From Gluconacetobacter aggeris (GTDB lineage Bacteria > Pseudomonadota > Alphaproteobacteria > Acetobacterales > Acetobacteraceae), in assembly GCF_014174395.1 (NCBI RefSeq), contig NZ_JABEQD010000006.1, positions 167,218 through 231,217 on the forward strand: a DNA stretch of 64,000 nucleotides. The letters run 5' to 3'. Both the position numbers and the translations under genes were made by a program. Each line of letters begins with the position of its first letter. The first letter of the stretch is position 1. The notes under the pieces are model-generated. The model was not told the DNA's origin. It was given only the letters and a program-made list of their open reading frames with translations, and ran no database searches. This document shows, one piece after another, positions 21,299-30,242 of this stretch.

Positions 21299-22982
21299 GG
21301 CCATCCCCCCGGTCGAGGACCTGGCCGAATTGCTGGTCGCGCACGGCCGCTGCGACCCACGGTCCGTCGAACGCGCACGCCGCGCGGCAGAGCAAAGCGG
21401 CGGCCGGCTCGACCAGATCCTGCTGCAACTGGGCCTGGTGTCGGAACGGGACATGGCGCAGAGCTATGCCGACCTGCTGCACATCCCGCTGGTAGCGCCC
21501 GAACATTATCCCGATGACCCCGTGCTGGCGGATACGCTCGGCGCCCGTTTCCTGCGCGACGCGCACGCGGTGCCGCTGGCCGTGCGCGACAATATCCTGA
21601 CACTGGCCCTGCGCGACCCGCTGGACGGGTTCACGCCGGCATCGATCGCAGCCGCCGCCGGCCTGCGCGTGGCCTGCCAGGTCGGCGTGCCGATCGAGCT
21701 GGAAGCCGCGCTCGACCGCCTCTATCCACGCACCGAGGCCGAATCGTCCCCGCCCGAGGATCACGAGGCCCCGCTGGAGGACGATGCGGAGCGGCTGAAG
21801 GACCTGGCCTCCGAGGCGCCGGTGATCCGCCTGGTCAACCAGATCATCGGCCGCGCGGTGGAGAGCCACGCATCCGACATCCATATCGAGCCGTTCGAAG
21901 ACAGGCTGCGCGTGCGCTACCGCCATGACGGCGTATTGCACGAGGTCGAGAGCCCGCCGGCCCAACTGATCCCCGCCATCATCTCGCGCATCAAGATCAT
22001 GGCCCGGCTGGACATCGCCGAACGCCGCCTGCCGCAGGACGGGCGGATCAAGCTGGCCGTGCGCGGGCACGAGATCGATTTCCGCGTCTCCACCATCCCG
22101 TCGCTATATGGCGAGACGGTGGTGCTGCGCGTGCTGGACCGCTCCAGCGTCCGCTTCGACTATGCCACGCTGGGGCTGGCACCCGACATCGTCACCCGCA
22201 TGCGCGCCCTGCTGGCGCAACCGAACGGCATCGTGCTGGTGACGGGCCCCACCGGCTCGGGCAAGACCACGACACTCTATACCGGCCTCGCGGACCTCAA
22301 CGCCACCACACGCAAGGTCGTGACGATCGAAGACCCGATCGAATACCAGCTCGACGGCATCAACCAGGTCCAGGTCCGGCCGCAGATCGGCCTGACCTTC
22401 GCCACCCTGCTGCGCTCCATCCTGCGCCAGGACCCCGACGTGATCATGGTGGGCGAAATCCGCGACATCGAAACCGCGCAGATCGCGGTGCAGGCGGCGC
22501 TGACCGGGCATCTGGTCCTGTCCACCCTGCACACCAATTCGGCCGCCGCCGCCATCATCCGCCTGCGCGACATGGGGGTCGAGGACTACCTGCTGACGGC
22601 CGTGCTGCGCGGGGTGCTGGCGCAACGGCTGGTCCGCCGACTGTGCGACGCCTGCAAGACGCCCTACACCCCATCGCACGAACTGGTGGACCGGCTCGAC
22701 CTGCGCCGCCTGTCCGGCGGCGCGCCGGTGACCCTGTTCCATGCCGTCGGCTGCCCCCGCTGCCGCCAGACCGGCTATAGCGGCCGCCAGGCGATCGCCG
22801 AACTGCTGGAACCGGACGAGGCGATCGAGCACCTGATCTTCTCGCGCAGCGACCACATGGCGATCGAGCGCGCGGCCATCGCCGCCGGCATGGTGCCGAT
22901 GTTCACCGCCGGCCTGGCGGCCGCCCTGCGCGGCGAGACGACGATCGAGGATGTCACGCGCAGCGTCCGCGCCGGCACCTGA
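21291..22982 (+). CDS. lsdE: Type II secretion ATPase GspE
   Basis: 563 residues. The N-terminal GspE/PilB domain (to about 150) would bind LsdL. The Walker A site GPTGSGKT is at residues 319-326; the Asp box (VTIEDPIEYQLDGI), Walker B (VIMVGEIRDIETAQ) and His box (LVLSTLHTNSAAAA) follow. A tetracysteine zinc motif is present (LCDACKTPY ... CPRCRQTGY). It powers pseudopilus assembly from the cytoplasmic side of the membrane. The start overlaps the end of lsdO by 8 bp. Confidence 0.95.
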   Translation: MDKAIPPVEDLAELLVAHGRCDPRSVERARRAAEQSGGRLDQILLQLGLVSERDMAQSYADLLHIPLVAPEHYPDDPVLADTLGARFLRDAHAVPLAVRDNILTLALRDPLDGFTPASIAAAAGLRVACQVGVPIELEAALDRLYPRTEAESSPPEDHEAPLEDDAERLKDLASEAPVIRLVNQIIGRAVESHASDIHIEPFEDRLRVRYRHDGVLHEVESPPAQLIPAIISRIKIMARLDIAERRLPQDGRIKLAVRGHEIDFRVSTIPSLYGETVVLRVLDRSSVRFDYATLGLAPDIVTRMRALLAQPNGIVLVTGPTGSGKTTTLYTGLADLNATTRKVVTIEDPIEYQLDGINQVQVRPQIGLTFATLLRSILRQDPDVIMVGEIRDIETAQIAVQAALTGHLVLSTLHTNSAAAAIIRLRDMGVEDYLLTAVLRGVLAQRLVRRLCDACKTPYTPSHELVDRLDLRRLSGGAPVTLFHAVGCPRCRQTGYSGRQAIAELLEPDEAIEHLIFSRSDHMAIERAAIAAGMVPMFTAGLAAALRGETTIEDVTRSVRAGT

Positions 22983-22997
22983 CGGGGAGGCAATCAC

Positions 22998-24224
22998 ATG
23001 GCTGAATTCGCCTACACCGCCGTCGATGCCCAGGGCACGCTGATCCGCGGCACATTGGAGGCCGAGACCGAAGATGCGGTCCTGACGGCGCTGCGCCGCC
23101 AGGGCCATATCCCGATGCGGATCGGCGCGCCGCCGCCCTTCGCCCCGACACGGGCGCTCGGCGGCCTGGCGGGCACGCTGCGCCGCCCTGGCCTGCGCCG
23201 CGCCGAACTGGCCGCCATCACGCGTGAACTGGCGGTCATGCTGGGGGCCGGGCAGGATATCGACCGCGCCCTGCGCTTCCTGGCCGAGACCACGCCCCGC
23301 GCGCGGGTGCGCGCCGTGCTGGACGGCGTCCGCACGATGGTGCGCGACGGCCGCGCGCTGCACGTGGCCATGGGGCGTTATCCCGGCAGTTTCCCGCGCC
23401 TGTATCTCGGCATGGTCCGCGCGGCGGAAGCCACCGGCGACCTCGCACCGACCATGGACCGGCTGGCGGTGCTGCTGGAACGCGAACGGGCCCTGACCGC
23501 GACGGTGCAGTCGGCGATGATCTATCCCGCCATCCTGACGCTGGCAGCCATCGGGTCGATCGCCCTGCTGCTCACCACGGTCCTGCCCCAGTTCACGCCC
23601 CTGTTCGCCCAGAACGGGGTCGCATTGCCGGCCTCGACCCAATTCCTGATCGGGGCCGGCGCCTGGCTGGGCCATTATGGGCTGGCCGTGCCGCTGGTCC
23701 TGCTGGCGCTGGTTCTGCTGGGCCGCGCCCTGCTGCGCCGTCCCCCCATCCGGCTGATGGTGGATCGCCGGCTGCTGGCCCTGCCGGTCGTGGGCGCGCT
23801 GATCGGCGAAATCCTCGCCGCCCGCTTCGCCCGCATCCTGGGCACGCTGCTGGAAAACGGCGTACCGATCCTGACGGCACTGGCGATCGTGCGCGAGGCG
23901 ACCACCAATCGCGCCGCCATCGCCGCGATCGACGCGGCGACACAGAGCGCCAAGGCCGGCTACGGGCTGGCCGCGACGCTGGACGGCGCGTCGGTCTTCC
24001 CGCGCCGCATGATCCACCTGCTGCGGCTGGGCGAGGAAACGGCACAGCTCGGGCCGATGGCCCTGCGCGCCGCCGACATTCACGAGGACCAGGCCCGCAT
24101 CGCCATCCAACGCCTGGTGGCGCTGCTGGTGCCGGCGATCACCATCATCATGGGGCTGCTGGTCGCCGGGATCGTTTCCTCGCTGCTGCTGGCGATGCTG
24201 AGCCTGAACGACCTTGCACAATAG
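22998..24224 (+). CDS. lsdF: Type II secretion inner-membrane platform protein GspF
   Basis: 408 residues with the duplicated GspF/PilC fold and three main membrane segments (about residues 165-195, 215-240 and 375-405). Motifs include AVMLGAGQDIDRALRFLA, GMVRAAEATGDLAPTMDRLA, the second-copy GTLLENGVPILTALAIV, and RLGEETAQLGPM. It is the platform around which the pseudopilus is built and contacts LsdE and LsdL. The gene starts 15 bp after lsdE behind a good ribosome-binding site (GACGGGGAGG). Confidence 0.95.
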   Translation: MAEFAYTAVDAQGTLIRGTLEAETEDAVLTALRRQGHIPMRIGAPPPFAPTRALGGLAGTLRRPGLRRAELAAITRELAVMLGAGQDIDRALRFLAETTPRARVRAVLDGVRTMVRDGRALHVAMGRYPGSFPRLYLGMVRAAEATGDLAPTMDRLAVLLERERALTATVQSAMIYPAILTLAAIGSIALLLTTVLPQFTPLFAQNGVALPASTQFLIGAGAWLGHYGLAVPLVLLALVLLGRALLRRPPIRLMVDRRLLALPVVGALIGEILAARFARILGTLLENGVPILTALAIVREATTNRAAIAAIDAATQSAKAGYGLAATLDGASVFPRRMIHLLRLGEETAQLGPMALRAADIHEDQARIAIQRLVALLVPAITIIMGLLVAGIVSSLLLAMLSLNDLAQ

Positions 24225-24642
24225 ACGCCCCGCCCGGCCCGGCGAGGGCGGCTTCACCCTGATCGAAATGATCGTGGTCGTCCTGATCCTGAGCCTGGTC
24301 GGCGCGATCATGGTCGGACGCGGGCCGTTTCATTCCGTCACGCTGAATCTGCACGGCGCGGCGCGTCAGGTCGCGTCGGCAATGCGCGAAGCCCGGATGC
24401 AGGCCATCTATTCCGGCACCACGCTGCCCTTCACGCTCGACGCGGCGCACCGGGATTACGGGCAGCAACCCGGTCTCCGCCACAGCCTGCCGGCCGGCGT
24501 GTCGATCGCCGGGCCGGCGCGCTTCCTCTTCTATCCCGACGGCAGCGCGGCCGGCCCCACAGCCGCGCTGGCCGAAGGCGGGCGGCATGTCATCCTGCGC
24601 GTCAACTGGCTGACCGGCGCCGTCGGCGTGGAGGGTCCATGA
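24214..24642 (+). CDS. lsdH: Type II secretion minor pseudopilin GspH
   Basis: 142 residues. The leader RPGEGG precedes the cleavage and methylation site G|FTLIEMIVVVLILSLVGAI. The globular part has the SAMREARMQAIYSGTT region usual for GspH. The start is a TTG at 24214 that overlaps the end of lsdF; no ATG fits the leader. Confidence 0.85.
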   Translation: MHNRRPARPGEGGFTLIEMIVVVLILSLVGAIMVGRGPFHSVTLNLHGAARQVASAMREARMQAIYSGTTLPFTLDAAHRDYGQQPGLRHSLPAGVSIAGPARFLFYPDGSAAGPTAALAEGGRHVILRVNWLTGAVGVEGP

Positions 24643-25055
24643 TCCCACCACGCCCATCCACCCCACAGGACGGCTTTACCCTGATCGAAGTCCTGGTCGC
24701 CTTCGTCATCGTGATCCTGGCGCTGACGGTCGCCTATCGCGGCATGCTGGACGGCGTCGCCGCCACGCAACTCTCCAACCGCACGCAGGATGCCCTCTCC
24801 CGCGCCCAATCGCATCTGGCTGCCGTCGGCCATGGCATGCGCATCGGTCCGCTGGAACAGGATGGCGACGACGGCAGCGCCCTGCACTGGCACGTCCGGA
24901 TCGTGCCCGCAGAGGCGGCTGCCGGCATCTCATCCGGCCTCGTGCTGTACCGGGTACAGGTCACCGAATCCTGGCCCGATCCGTCCGCCGCATCAGGCCG
25001 GCGGTCGGTGGAACTGCGCACCCTCCGCCTGGGCACGCGCGAGGCATCTCCATGA
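24639..25055 (+). CDS. lsdI: Type II secretion minor pseudopilin GspI
   Basis: 138 residues with prepilin site G|FTLIEVLVAFVIVILALTVAY. It belongs to the I-J-K tip complex that primes the pseudopilus. It overlaps lsdH by an ATGA junction and lsdJ by another, consistent with coupled translation of the minor pseudopilins. Confidence 0.85.
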   Translation: MIPPRPSTPQDGFTLIEVLVAFVIVILALTVAYRGMLDGVAATQLSNRTQDALSRAQSHLAAVGHGMRIGPLEQDGDDGSALHWHVRIVPAEAAAGISSGLVLYRVQVTESWPDPSAASGRRSVELRTLRLGTREASP

Positions 25056-25639
25056 CCGGCAAACGTCACGGGCAGGCAGGCTTCACCCTGCTGGAAATCC
25101 TGATCGCACTGGTGGTGTTCTCGCTGGTGCTTCTGGTCCTGCAACAGGGATTCCAGACGGCGACGATGCTGTTCGAACGCCAGCACGGCATGCTGGCCGC
25201 GCAGGCCGAACTGGGCGCCGTCGATCGCCTGCTGCGCGGATTGATCACCCGCGCCGATCCCGGAGCGGGCCGGGAAGGCCCCCTCTTCGTGGGGCAGGCG
25301 CACGGGCTGGTGCTGCGCGGCACGCTGCCAATGGCACTGGGCAACCAGCCGGACGCCCAGGCGGACATCCGCCTGTCGGTCGATACAAGGCACCGCCTGC
25401 TGCTGATCTGGATTCCATACCGGCACGTCATCGAATCCGCGGCAGGCGAACGGCAGCAAACGCTGCTGACAAACGTTACGGACCTGGACTGCTCCTATTT
25501 CTCGAACGGACACTGGAATACGACATGGGACGGCGACCACCTGCCGGCGCTGGTGCGCATCCGCATCCGCTTCCCCGACGGCGATCCCCGGCACTGGCCG
25601 GACATCGTCGCTTCCCCCCTGCTGGACCCTATGCCGTGA
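25052..25639 (+). CDS. lsdJ: Type II secretion minor pseudopilin GspJ
   Basis: 195 residues. The short leader GKRHGQAG precedes G|FTLLEILIALVVFSLVLLVL. The later part has FERQHGMLAAQAELGAVDRLLRG and a globular domain of GspJ size. It partners with LsdI and LsdK in the pseudopilus tip. It begins in an ATGA overlap with lsdI. Confidence 0.85.
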   Translation: MTGKRHGQAGFTLLEILIALVVFSLVLLVLQQGFQTATMLFERQHGMLAAQAELGAVDRLLRGLITRADPGAGREGPLFVGQAHGLVLRGTLPMALGNQPDAQADIRLSVDTRHRLLLIWIPYRHVIESAAGERQQTLLTNVTDLDCSYFSNGHWNTTWDGDHLPALVRIRIRFPDGDPRHWPDIVASPLLDPMP

Positions 25640-25653
25640 CAGGAGCCAACATC

Positions 25654-25671
25654 ATGAAGCGCACCTCATGA
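25654..25671 (+). other. Five-codon ORF (MKRTS) between lsdJ and lsdL
   Basis: The strong ribosome-binding site AGGAG (25641-25645) sits at ideal spacing from the ATG at 25654. That ATG opens a five-codon frame whose TGA overlaps the lsdL ATG at 25668. It may re-initiate ribosomes onto lsdL, or be the leftover start of a gene removed from this position. Confidence 0.4.
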
Positions 25672-26705
25672 TTGCCAGGCTCCTGTTCGCCTGGTGGTGG
25701 CGACAGATCCGCAGCCTGATCCCGGAACGGGTGCGGCTGGCACGGCTCCAATCGCCTCCCCGGCTGGTCGCCGCATGGAACGGGCAATCGCTTTCCCTGT
25801 CGCTGGAACGGCAAGGCCGTTCCACGCCATTGGGCACGCTCGGCCTGTCCGAGGCCGCCGATGCCGAAACACAGGCCACCTGCCGCGCCATTCAGGCAGG
25901 CCGGTACCATCCGACCGAAACGATCCTGCTCCTGCCACCCAGCATGGTGATGCAGCGCGAGGTGACCTTGCCCGCCGCGACCGAGACCGACCTGGATGGA
26001 ACCCTGGCCTATGAGATGGACCGGCTGACTCCCTTTTCCGCCGATGCGCTCTTCTACAGCCACACCATCATCCGGCGGGATGCCGCGTTGAATCAGGTGC
26101 GCATCCTGCTGTCGCTCGTACTCCGGGCATCCGTCTCTACCCCCCTGGGGATGCTCGCCTCGCTCGGCATCCAGCCGGACCGGCTGGACGACGCCACCCG
26201 GTCGGTTCCCATCCCGCTGAAGACGGACCGGTCGCCCTGGCGCAGCCTGAAGGACACCCGCATCCTGGTGGCGGCCGGTGCCACCCTGCTGCCCGCACTG
26301 GTGGTGGCGCTCCTGTTCTGGCGCCAGGCCACCGAACAGGCGGCGCTGTCGGCGCGGATCGCGGCGCTGCGCCCGGCCGCCCTGCAGGCGGCCATGCTGC
26401 GCCGCGAGGCCGAAGATCGCCAGGCCGGCGAGACCGTCATCGCCGCGACGCGCCGGCAATGGGGCGACCCGATGGCGGTACTGGCGGCAACCACGCAGAT
26501 GCTGCCCGACAACAGTTTTCTGACCGATCTGAGCCTCCGCCAGGGACAATTGATCATCAGCGGCCAGTCGCCCGAGGCGACGGGGCTGATCCAGGTGCTG
26601 AGCCGGACGCCGCTTTTCCGCAATCCCGCCTTCGTCGCCCCGGTCACGCGCGTGACGGGGCAGAATGCCAGCGTGTTTTCCATTCGCGTCGATGTCGGCC
26701 ACTGA
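25668..26705 (+). CDS. lsdL: Type II secretion assembly protein GspL
   Basis: 345 residues. The cytoplasmic N-terminal actin-like domain spans about 1-200 (ILLLPPSMVMQREVTLPAA, LAYEMDRLTPFSADALFY). A single membrane helix follows (ILVAAGATLLPALVVALLFW, about 204-223), then a periplasmic ferredoxin-like region preceded by a coiled coil. It links the LsdE ATPase to the membrane platform. The sequence resembles the PilN/GspL type seen in alphaproteobacteria. Confidence 0.85.
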   Translation: MIARLLFAWWWRQIRSLIPERVRLARLQSPPRLVAAWNGQSLSLSLERQGRSTPLGTLGLSEAADAETQATCRAIQAGRYHPTETILLLPPSMVMQREVTLPAATETDLDGTLAYEMDRLTPFSADALFYSHTIIRRDAALNQVRILLSLVLRASVSTPLGMLASLGIQPDRLDDATRSVPIPLKTDRSPWRSLKDTRILVAAGATLLPALVVALLFWRQATEQAALSARIAALRPAALQAAMLRREAEDRQAGETVIAATRRQWGDPMAVLAATTQMLPDNSFLTDLSLRQGQLIISGQSPEATGLIQVLSRTPLFRNPAFVAPVTRVTGQNASVFSIRVDVGH

Positions 26706-26716
26706 GCGGAAAAAAC

Positions 26717-27328
26717 ATGAATCACGGGACAACATCCTTGCTGACATGGGTACGCACCCTCCCCGAAGGGCGGCGGGGGCAGGCACTGGCATTGGGCATG
26801 CTGGCGGTCGCGCTGGGGCTGGCATGGCTTCTGGTGCTGGGACCGGTCTGGAACCTCCATGCCGACCGCGCACAGGGGCTGGAACTGCAACGCGCCACCC
26901 TCGCCCGCATGGAACGGCTGGCCACCGCCCTGCCGGCACTGCGCCAGGCGGCCACCACCTCAGCGCCCGGCCCGTCGCAATTGATCGACGGCACCACCGA
27001 CGCCGTCGCAAGCGCCAATTTGCAGGACATCCTGCAAAAGCTCGCCAGCACGACGGGGACCGAGATCACGAGTGCCGAAAACGTGGCCCCGGCAATCGCC
27101 GGGCGCTACCGGCGGATCGGGCTGCATGTCGTGGTCACCGCGCCGTTTCCGACCCTCATCCAGTTGCTTGCCCGGCTGGAGCAATCCACCCCCGCGATCG
27201 TGATCGACGGGCTGCATCTGCATGGCGCCGATGCGGACGGCGGCTCGGCCGCCGCCATGGATTGCGACATGGTGGTTCATGCGTTCCGGCGCACGGACGG
27301 CACGCCGGCGCGGAAGGACGCACCATGA
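26717..27328 (+). CDS. lsdM: Type II secretion protein GspM
   Basis: 203 residues with one N-terminal membrane helix (ALGMLAVALGLAWLLVLGPVW) and a short cytoplasmic tail. The periplasmic part contains a coiled-coil-like segment and a ferredoxin-like domain (LQDILQKLASTTGTEI ... FPTLIQLLARLEQSTPAIVIDGL). It stabilises LsdL. It starts 11 bp after lsdL and overlaps lsdN by four bases. Confidence 0.8.
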   Translation: MNHGTTSLLTWVRTLPEGRRGQALALGMLAVALGLAWLLVLGPVWNLHADRAQGLELQRATLARMERLATALPALRQAATTSAPGPSQLIDGTTDAVASANLQDILQKLASTTGTEITSAENVAPAIAGRYRRIGLHVVVTAPFPTLIQLLARLEQSTPAIVIDGLHLHGADADGGSAAAMDCDMVVHAFRRTDGTPARKDAP

Positions 27329-27810
27329 TCCGCACCGCATCCCGACCGCGCCGAGCCCCCGCCGCCTGCCTGGCGGCGCTGATGCTCGGCGCCTGCGCGG
27401 CACGGGCCCTCGCCGCCCCGCCTCCGCAGAAGGCACAGACCCCCCCGGATACCACGCAGATCGACTCATGGCGGCAGACGATCCTGGCGCGCCCCCTGTT
27501 CAACCCGGCCCGCCGCCCGGCCGAAACCCAGGCGACGGAAGACAGCCTCCCCCGCCTGGCGGGCATCGTCGTCAGCCATGGCAGGCGGCACGCCATCTTC
27601 ATGATCCCGGGACAGGCGCGCGGCCGGATCGCCGATGTCGGCGACGTTGTCGGCCCATGGCGGGTCCTCGCGATCGAGAACGGTACGATCCGGGTTCGCG
27701 GCGCGACGGGCGAACAGGCCATGCGCCCGGACCGCGATCGCCGCACCGACAGCGGGACGCACGGCACCGCGTCCACATCCAGCCCACCCCACAGCCCTGA
27801 AGACCAATGA
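27325..27810 (+). CDS. lsdN: LsdN: GspN/GspC-like homology-region protein
   Basis: 161 residues. The N-terminus is a signal with a lipobox-like LMLGACAA rather than the membrane anchor of classical GspC. The body has the homology-region pattern WRQTILARPLFNPARRP ... LPRLAGIVVSHGRRHAIFMIPGQ, which in GspC contacts the secretin. No other GspC is seen in the operon, so LsdN may take that bridging role. The C-terminus is low-complexity and Ser/Thr/Pro-rich. The name follows published usage for the G. diazotrophicus cluster; GspC-like function is inferred. Confidence 0.75.
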   Translation: MIRTASRPRRAPAACLAALMLGACAARALAAPPPQKAQTPPDTTQIDSWRQTILARPLFNPARRPAETQATEDSLPRLAGIVVSHGRRHAIFMIPGQARGRIADVGDVVGPWRVLAIENGTIRVRGATGEQAMRPDRDRRTDSGTHGTASTSSPPHSPEDQ

Positions 27811-30242
27811 CAAGGCCCTACACGATGAATATTCTGCTCCGCTCCCTGGCAGGCATGACAACGCGTCGCCGCCTGCCCGAGGGCACGATGCCTCGTCATG
27901 CCCCTTCCCTCTGCACCGGCCTGGCCCTCTGCCTGTCAGTAGCGGGGTGCGACAACGGGCCGCCACGGGTCAAACTCCTCTCCGGCGCGCTGCCACTGGC
28001 CTCTCCGGCTCCCGAGGGCGCCCAGGGGCGGATCGGCACGACCGATGCGTCCGCGCAGGTGCAGTACAGCTACGGCCGCAACACCCTGCCGTCCCTGCGC
28101 TCCTCGGGCATCGCGGCCGGCGAGGGGCAGGTTTCCCTCAACTTCGCCGATACCGACATACGCGATGCCGTGGCGCAGATCCTGACCGATATCCTGCACG
28201 TAAACTACGCGATCGACCCGGCGGTACATGGAACGGTGACGCTGCATACCTCCGCCCCGCTGACGAACGCGCAGGTGCTGCCGGCCTTGCAGATGCTCCT
28301 CGCCCAGGTCCAGGCCGTACTGCTGCACAGCGACGGGCTGTACCGCATCGTCCCCGCCCAGGGCCAGACCGGCGGTTCCCAGGGCGGCGGCTCCCCGGCC
28401 GGCATGGCCGGAATGGCCGACAATCCCGCGCTGGGCGGCAACATGATGGTCCCGCTGCGCTACGCCGAGGCTGCCAGCCTGACACGCGCCCTTCAGCCCT
28501 TCGTGCAGTCCGGCGCGCACCTCACGCCGGTCGACAGCGGCAACGCGGTAATCGTCAGCGGCGACCCGGCGGCACGCAACGCCCTGGTCGAGGTGATCCA
28601 CGCATTCGACGTCGACTGGCTCAGCAGCCAGTCCTATGCGCTCCTTCCGGTCGATTCCGGCAATGCCAAGGACATGGCATCGGCCTTGCAGACGGCATTG
28701 CACGGCAGCGGCGGGTCCCTGGCGCAAATCGTGCAGGTCCTGCCCCTCACCCGCGTCAATGCCGTGCTGATCGTGGCACGCAATACGCGCTACATCGACG
28801 ACGCACGCCGCCTGTTCGCGCTGATCGAACGCAACCGCCGCGCCACGGTCCGGTCCTGGCACATTTTCTACGTGCAGAATTCCAACGTGAACGACGTCAC
28901 CTACACGCTGCAACAGGCCTTCACCCCGGACAATGTGACGGCCCTGCCGCCCGGCACCACACAGGGCACGACCTCGCAACTCGCCCAGACCGGCTTCACC
29001 GGCGGCCTGGGCAACGCCATGGGCAATATGGGCGGTGGCGCCATGGGCGGCACCACCGGCGGGCTGGGCGGATTGGGTGGCAATGCAGGCACGACCGGCG
29101 GCCTGGGCACCAACAGTGCGACCGGCACCCAGACAGGAGCCCCGGCAGGAACCCAGGGGGCGACAGGCACGGGCCAGCAGCAGGCCGCTTCCTTCAACAA
29201 TCCCCTGCTGGGCGGGCTGGACAGTTCCGCAAGCGGCGAATCCTCCCGCCCCCAGGGCATGCGGATCATCTCCAACGGCCAGCACAACGCGATCCTCGTC
29301 TACGCCACCGACCAGGAGAGCGACAATGTGGAACTGATGCTGAACCGCATCGACGTCATGCCGCTCCAGGTCCGCATCGACGCCGTGGTCGCCGAGGTCC
29401 AGCTCAACGACGCGCTGCAATACGGCACGCAGTTCTTCTTCAAGTCCGGCGGCATCAACGGCGTGCTCAGCACCAACAGCCAGACGATCACCACCGGCAC
29501 GCTGGCGACCGCCGCATTCAGCCACACCCTGCCAGGTTTCATCATCGGTGGCGCCAGCGGCGGCGGCGCACCATTCGCCATCGACGCGCTGCAGAACGTC
29601 ACCACCGTGCATGTCCTGTCCTCGCCGCAGCTGATGGTCCAGGACAATCACCCGGCCCGGTTGCAGGTCGGGCAATTGGTACCGGTCCAGATCGGATCGC
29701 AATCCAGCACCATCGGCACGTCGATCTACAACCAGTTCACCTACCAGCCGACCGGCGTGATCATGGAAGTCACGCCCCATGTCAGCCATGCCGGCCTGGT
29801 CACGCTCGACATCGCGCAGGAGGTCAGCTCGGTCAGCAGCACCTCGGCGGTCACGACCGCCAGTACCACCACCAACCCCACCTTCAACGACCGCTCGGTC
29901 AGTTCGCGCGTCGTAGTGCAGGACGGGCAGACGGTGGGGCTGGCCGGGCTGATCACCGAGAATTCCAGCCGCGCCAACAGCGGCATCCCCTGGCTGAAGA
30001 ACATCCCCGTTCTGGGCTTCCTGGCCGGCAACCAGAACAACAACCGCCAGCGTACCGAACTGCTGATCCTGATCACGCCCCACGTCATCCATGACGAGCG
30101 CGATGCGGTCAGCCTGATGGAAGATCTGCGCGACACCCATCCGAATGCCGCAAACGTGCCCGATGAACTGACGCCCATGCACACGACCGGCAGTGCCGAC
30201 CCCCTGCGGCCGCTGCGACGGGGGGTGGGGCTGGACCGGTGA
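27807..30242 (+). CDS. lsdD: Type II secretion secretin GspD (probable lipoprotein)
   Basis: 811 residues from the coupled start at 27807. An internal ATG at 27888 (GAGGG upstream) gives a textbook lipoprotein signal, PSLCTGLALCLSVAGC, with Cys at residue 21 of that form. N0-N3 domains follow, with SLNFADTDIRDAVAQILTDIL first. A Gly/Thr-rich insertion covers about residues 390-455. The C-terminal secretin domain has LSSPQLMVQDNHPARLQVG, VEVTPHVS-like elements, and VVQDGQTVGLAGLI. It forms the outer-membrane pore for LsdA. No pilotin gene is nearby, which fits self-anchoring by the lipid. Confidence 0.93.
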   Translation: MTRPYTMNILLRSLAGMTTRRRLPEGTMPRHAPSLCTGLALCLSVAGCDNGPPRVKLLSGALPLASPAPEGAQGRIGTTDASAQVQYSYGRNTLPSLRSSGIAAGEGQVSLNFADTDIRDAVAQILTDILHVNYAIDPAVHGTVTLHTSAPLTNAQVLPALQMLLAQVQAVLLHSDGLYRIVPAQGQTGGSQGGGSPAGMAGMADNPALGGNMMVPLRYAEAASLTRALQPFVQSGAHLTPVDSGNAVIVSGDPAARNALVEVIHAFDVDWLSSQSYALLPVDSGNAKDMASALQTALHGSGGSLAQIVQVLPLTRVNAVLIVARNTRYIDDARRLFALIERNRRATVRSWHIFYVQNSNVNDVTYTLQQAFTPDNVTALPPGTTQGTTSQLAQTGFTGGLGNAMGNMGGGAMGGTTGGLGGLGGNAGTTGGLGTNSATGTQTGAPAGTQGATGTGQQQAASFNNPLLGGLDSSASGESSRPQGMRIISNGQHNAILVYATDQESDNVELMLNRIDVMPLQVRIDAVVAEVQLNDALQYGTQFFFKSGGINGVLSTNSQTITTGTLATAAFSHTLPGFIIGGASGGGAPFAIDALQNVTTVHVLSSPQLMVQDNHPARLQVGQLVPVQIGSQSSTIGTSIYNQFTYQPTGVIMEVTPHVSHAGLVTLDIAQEVSSVSSTSAVTTASTTTNPTFNDRSVSSRVVVQDGQTVGLAGLITENSSRANSGIPWLKNIPVLGFLAGNQNNNRQRTELLILITPHVIHDERDAVSLMEDLRDTHPNAANVPDELTPMHTTGSADPLRPLRRGVGLDR

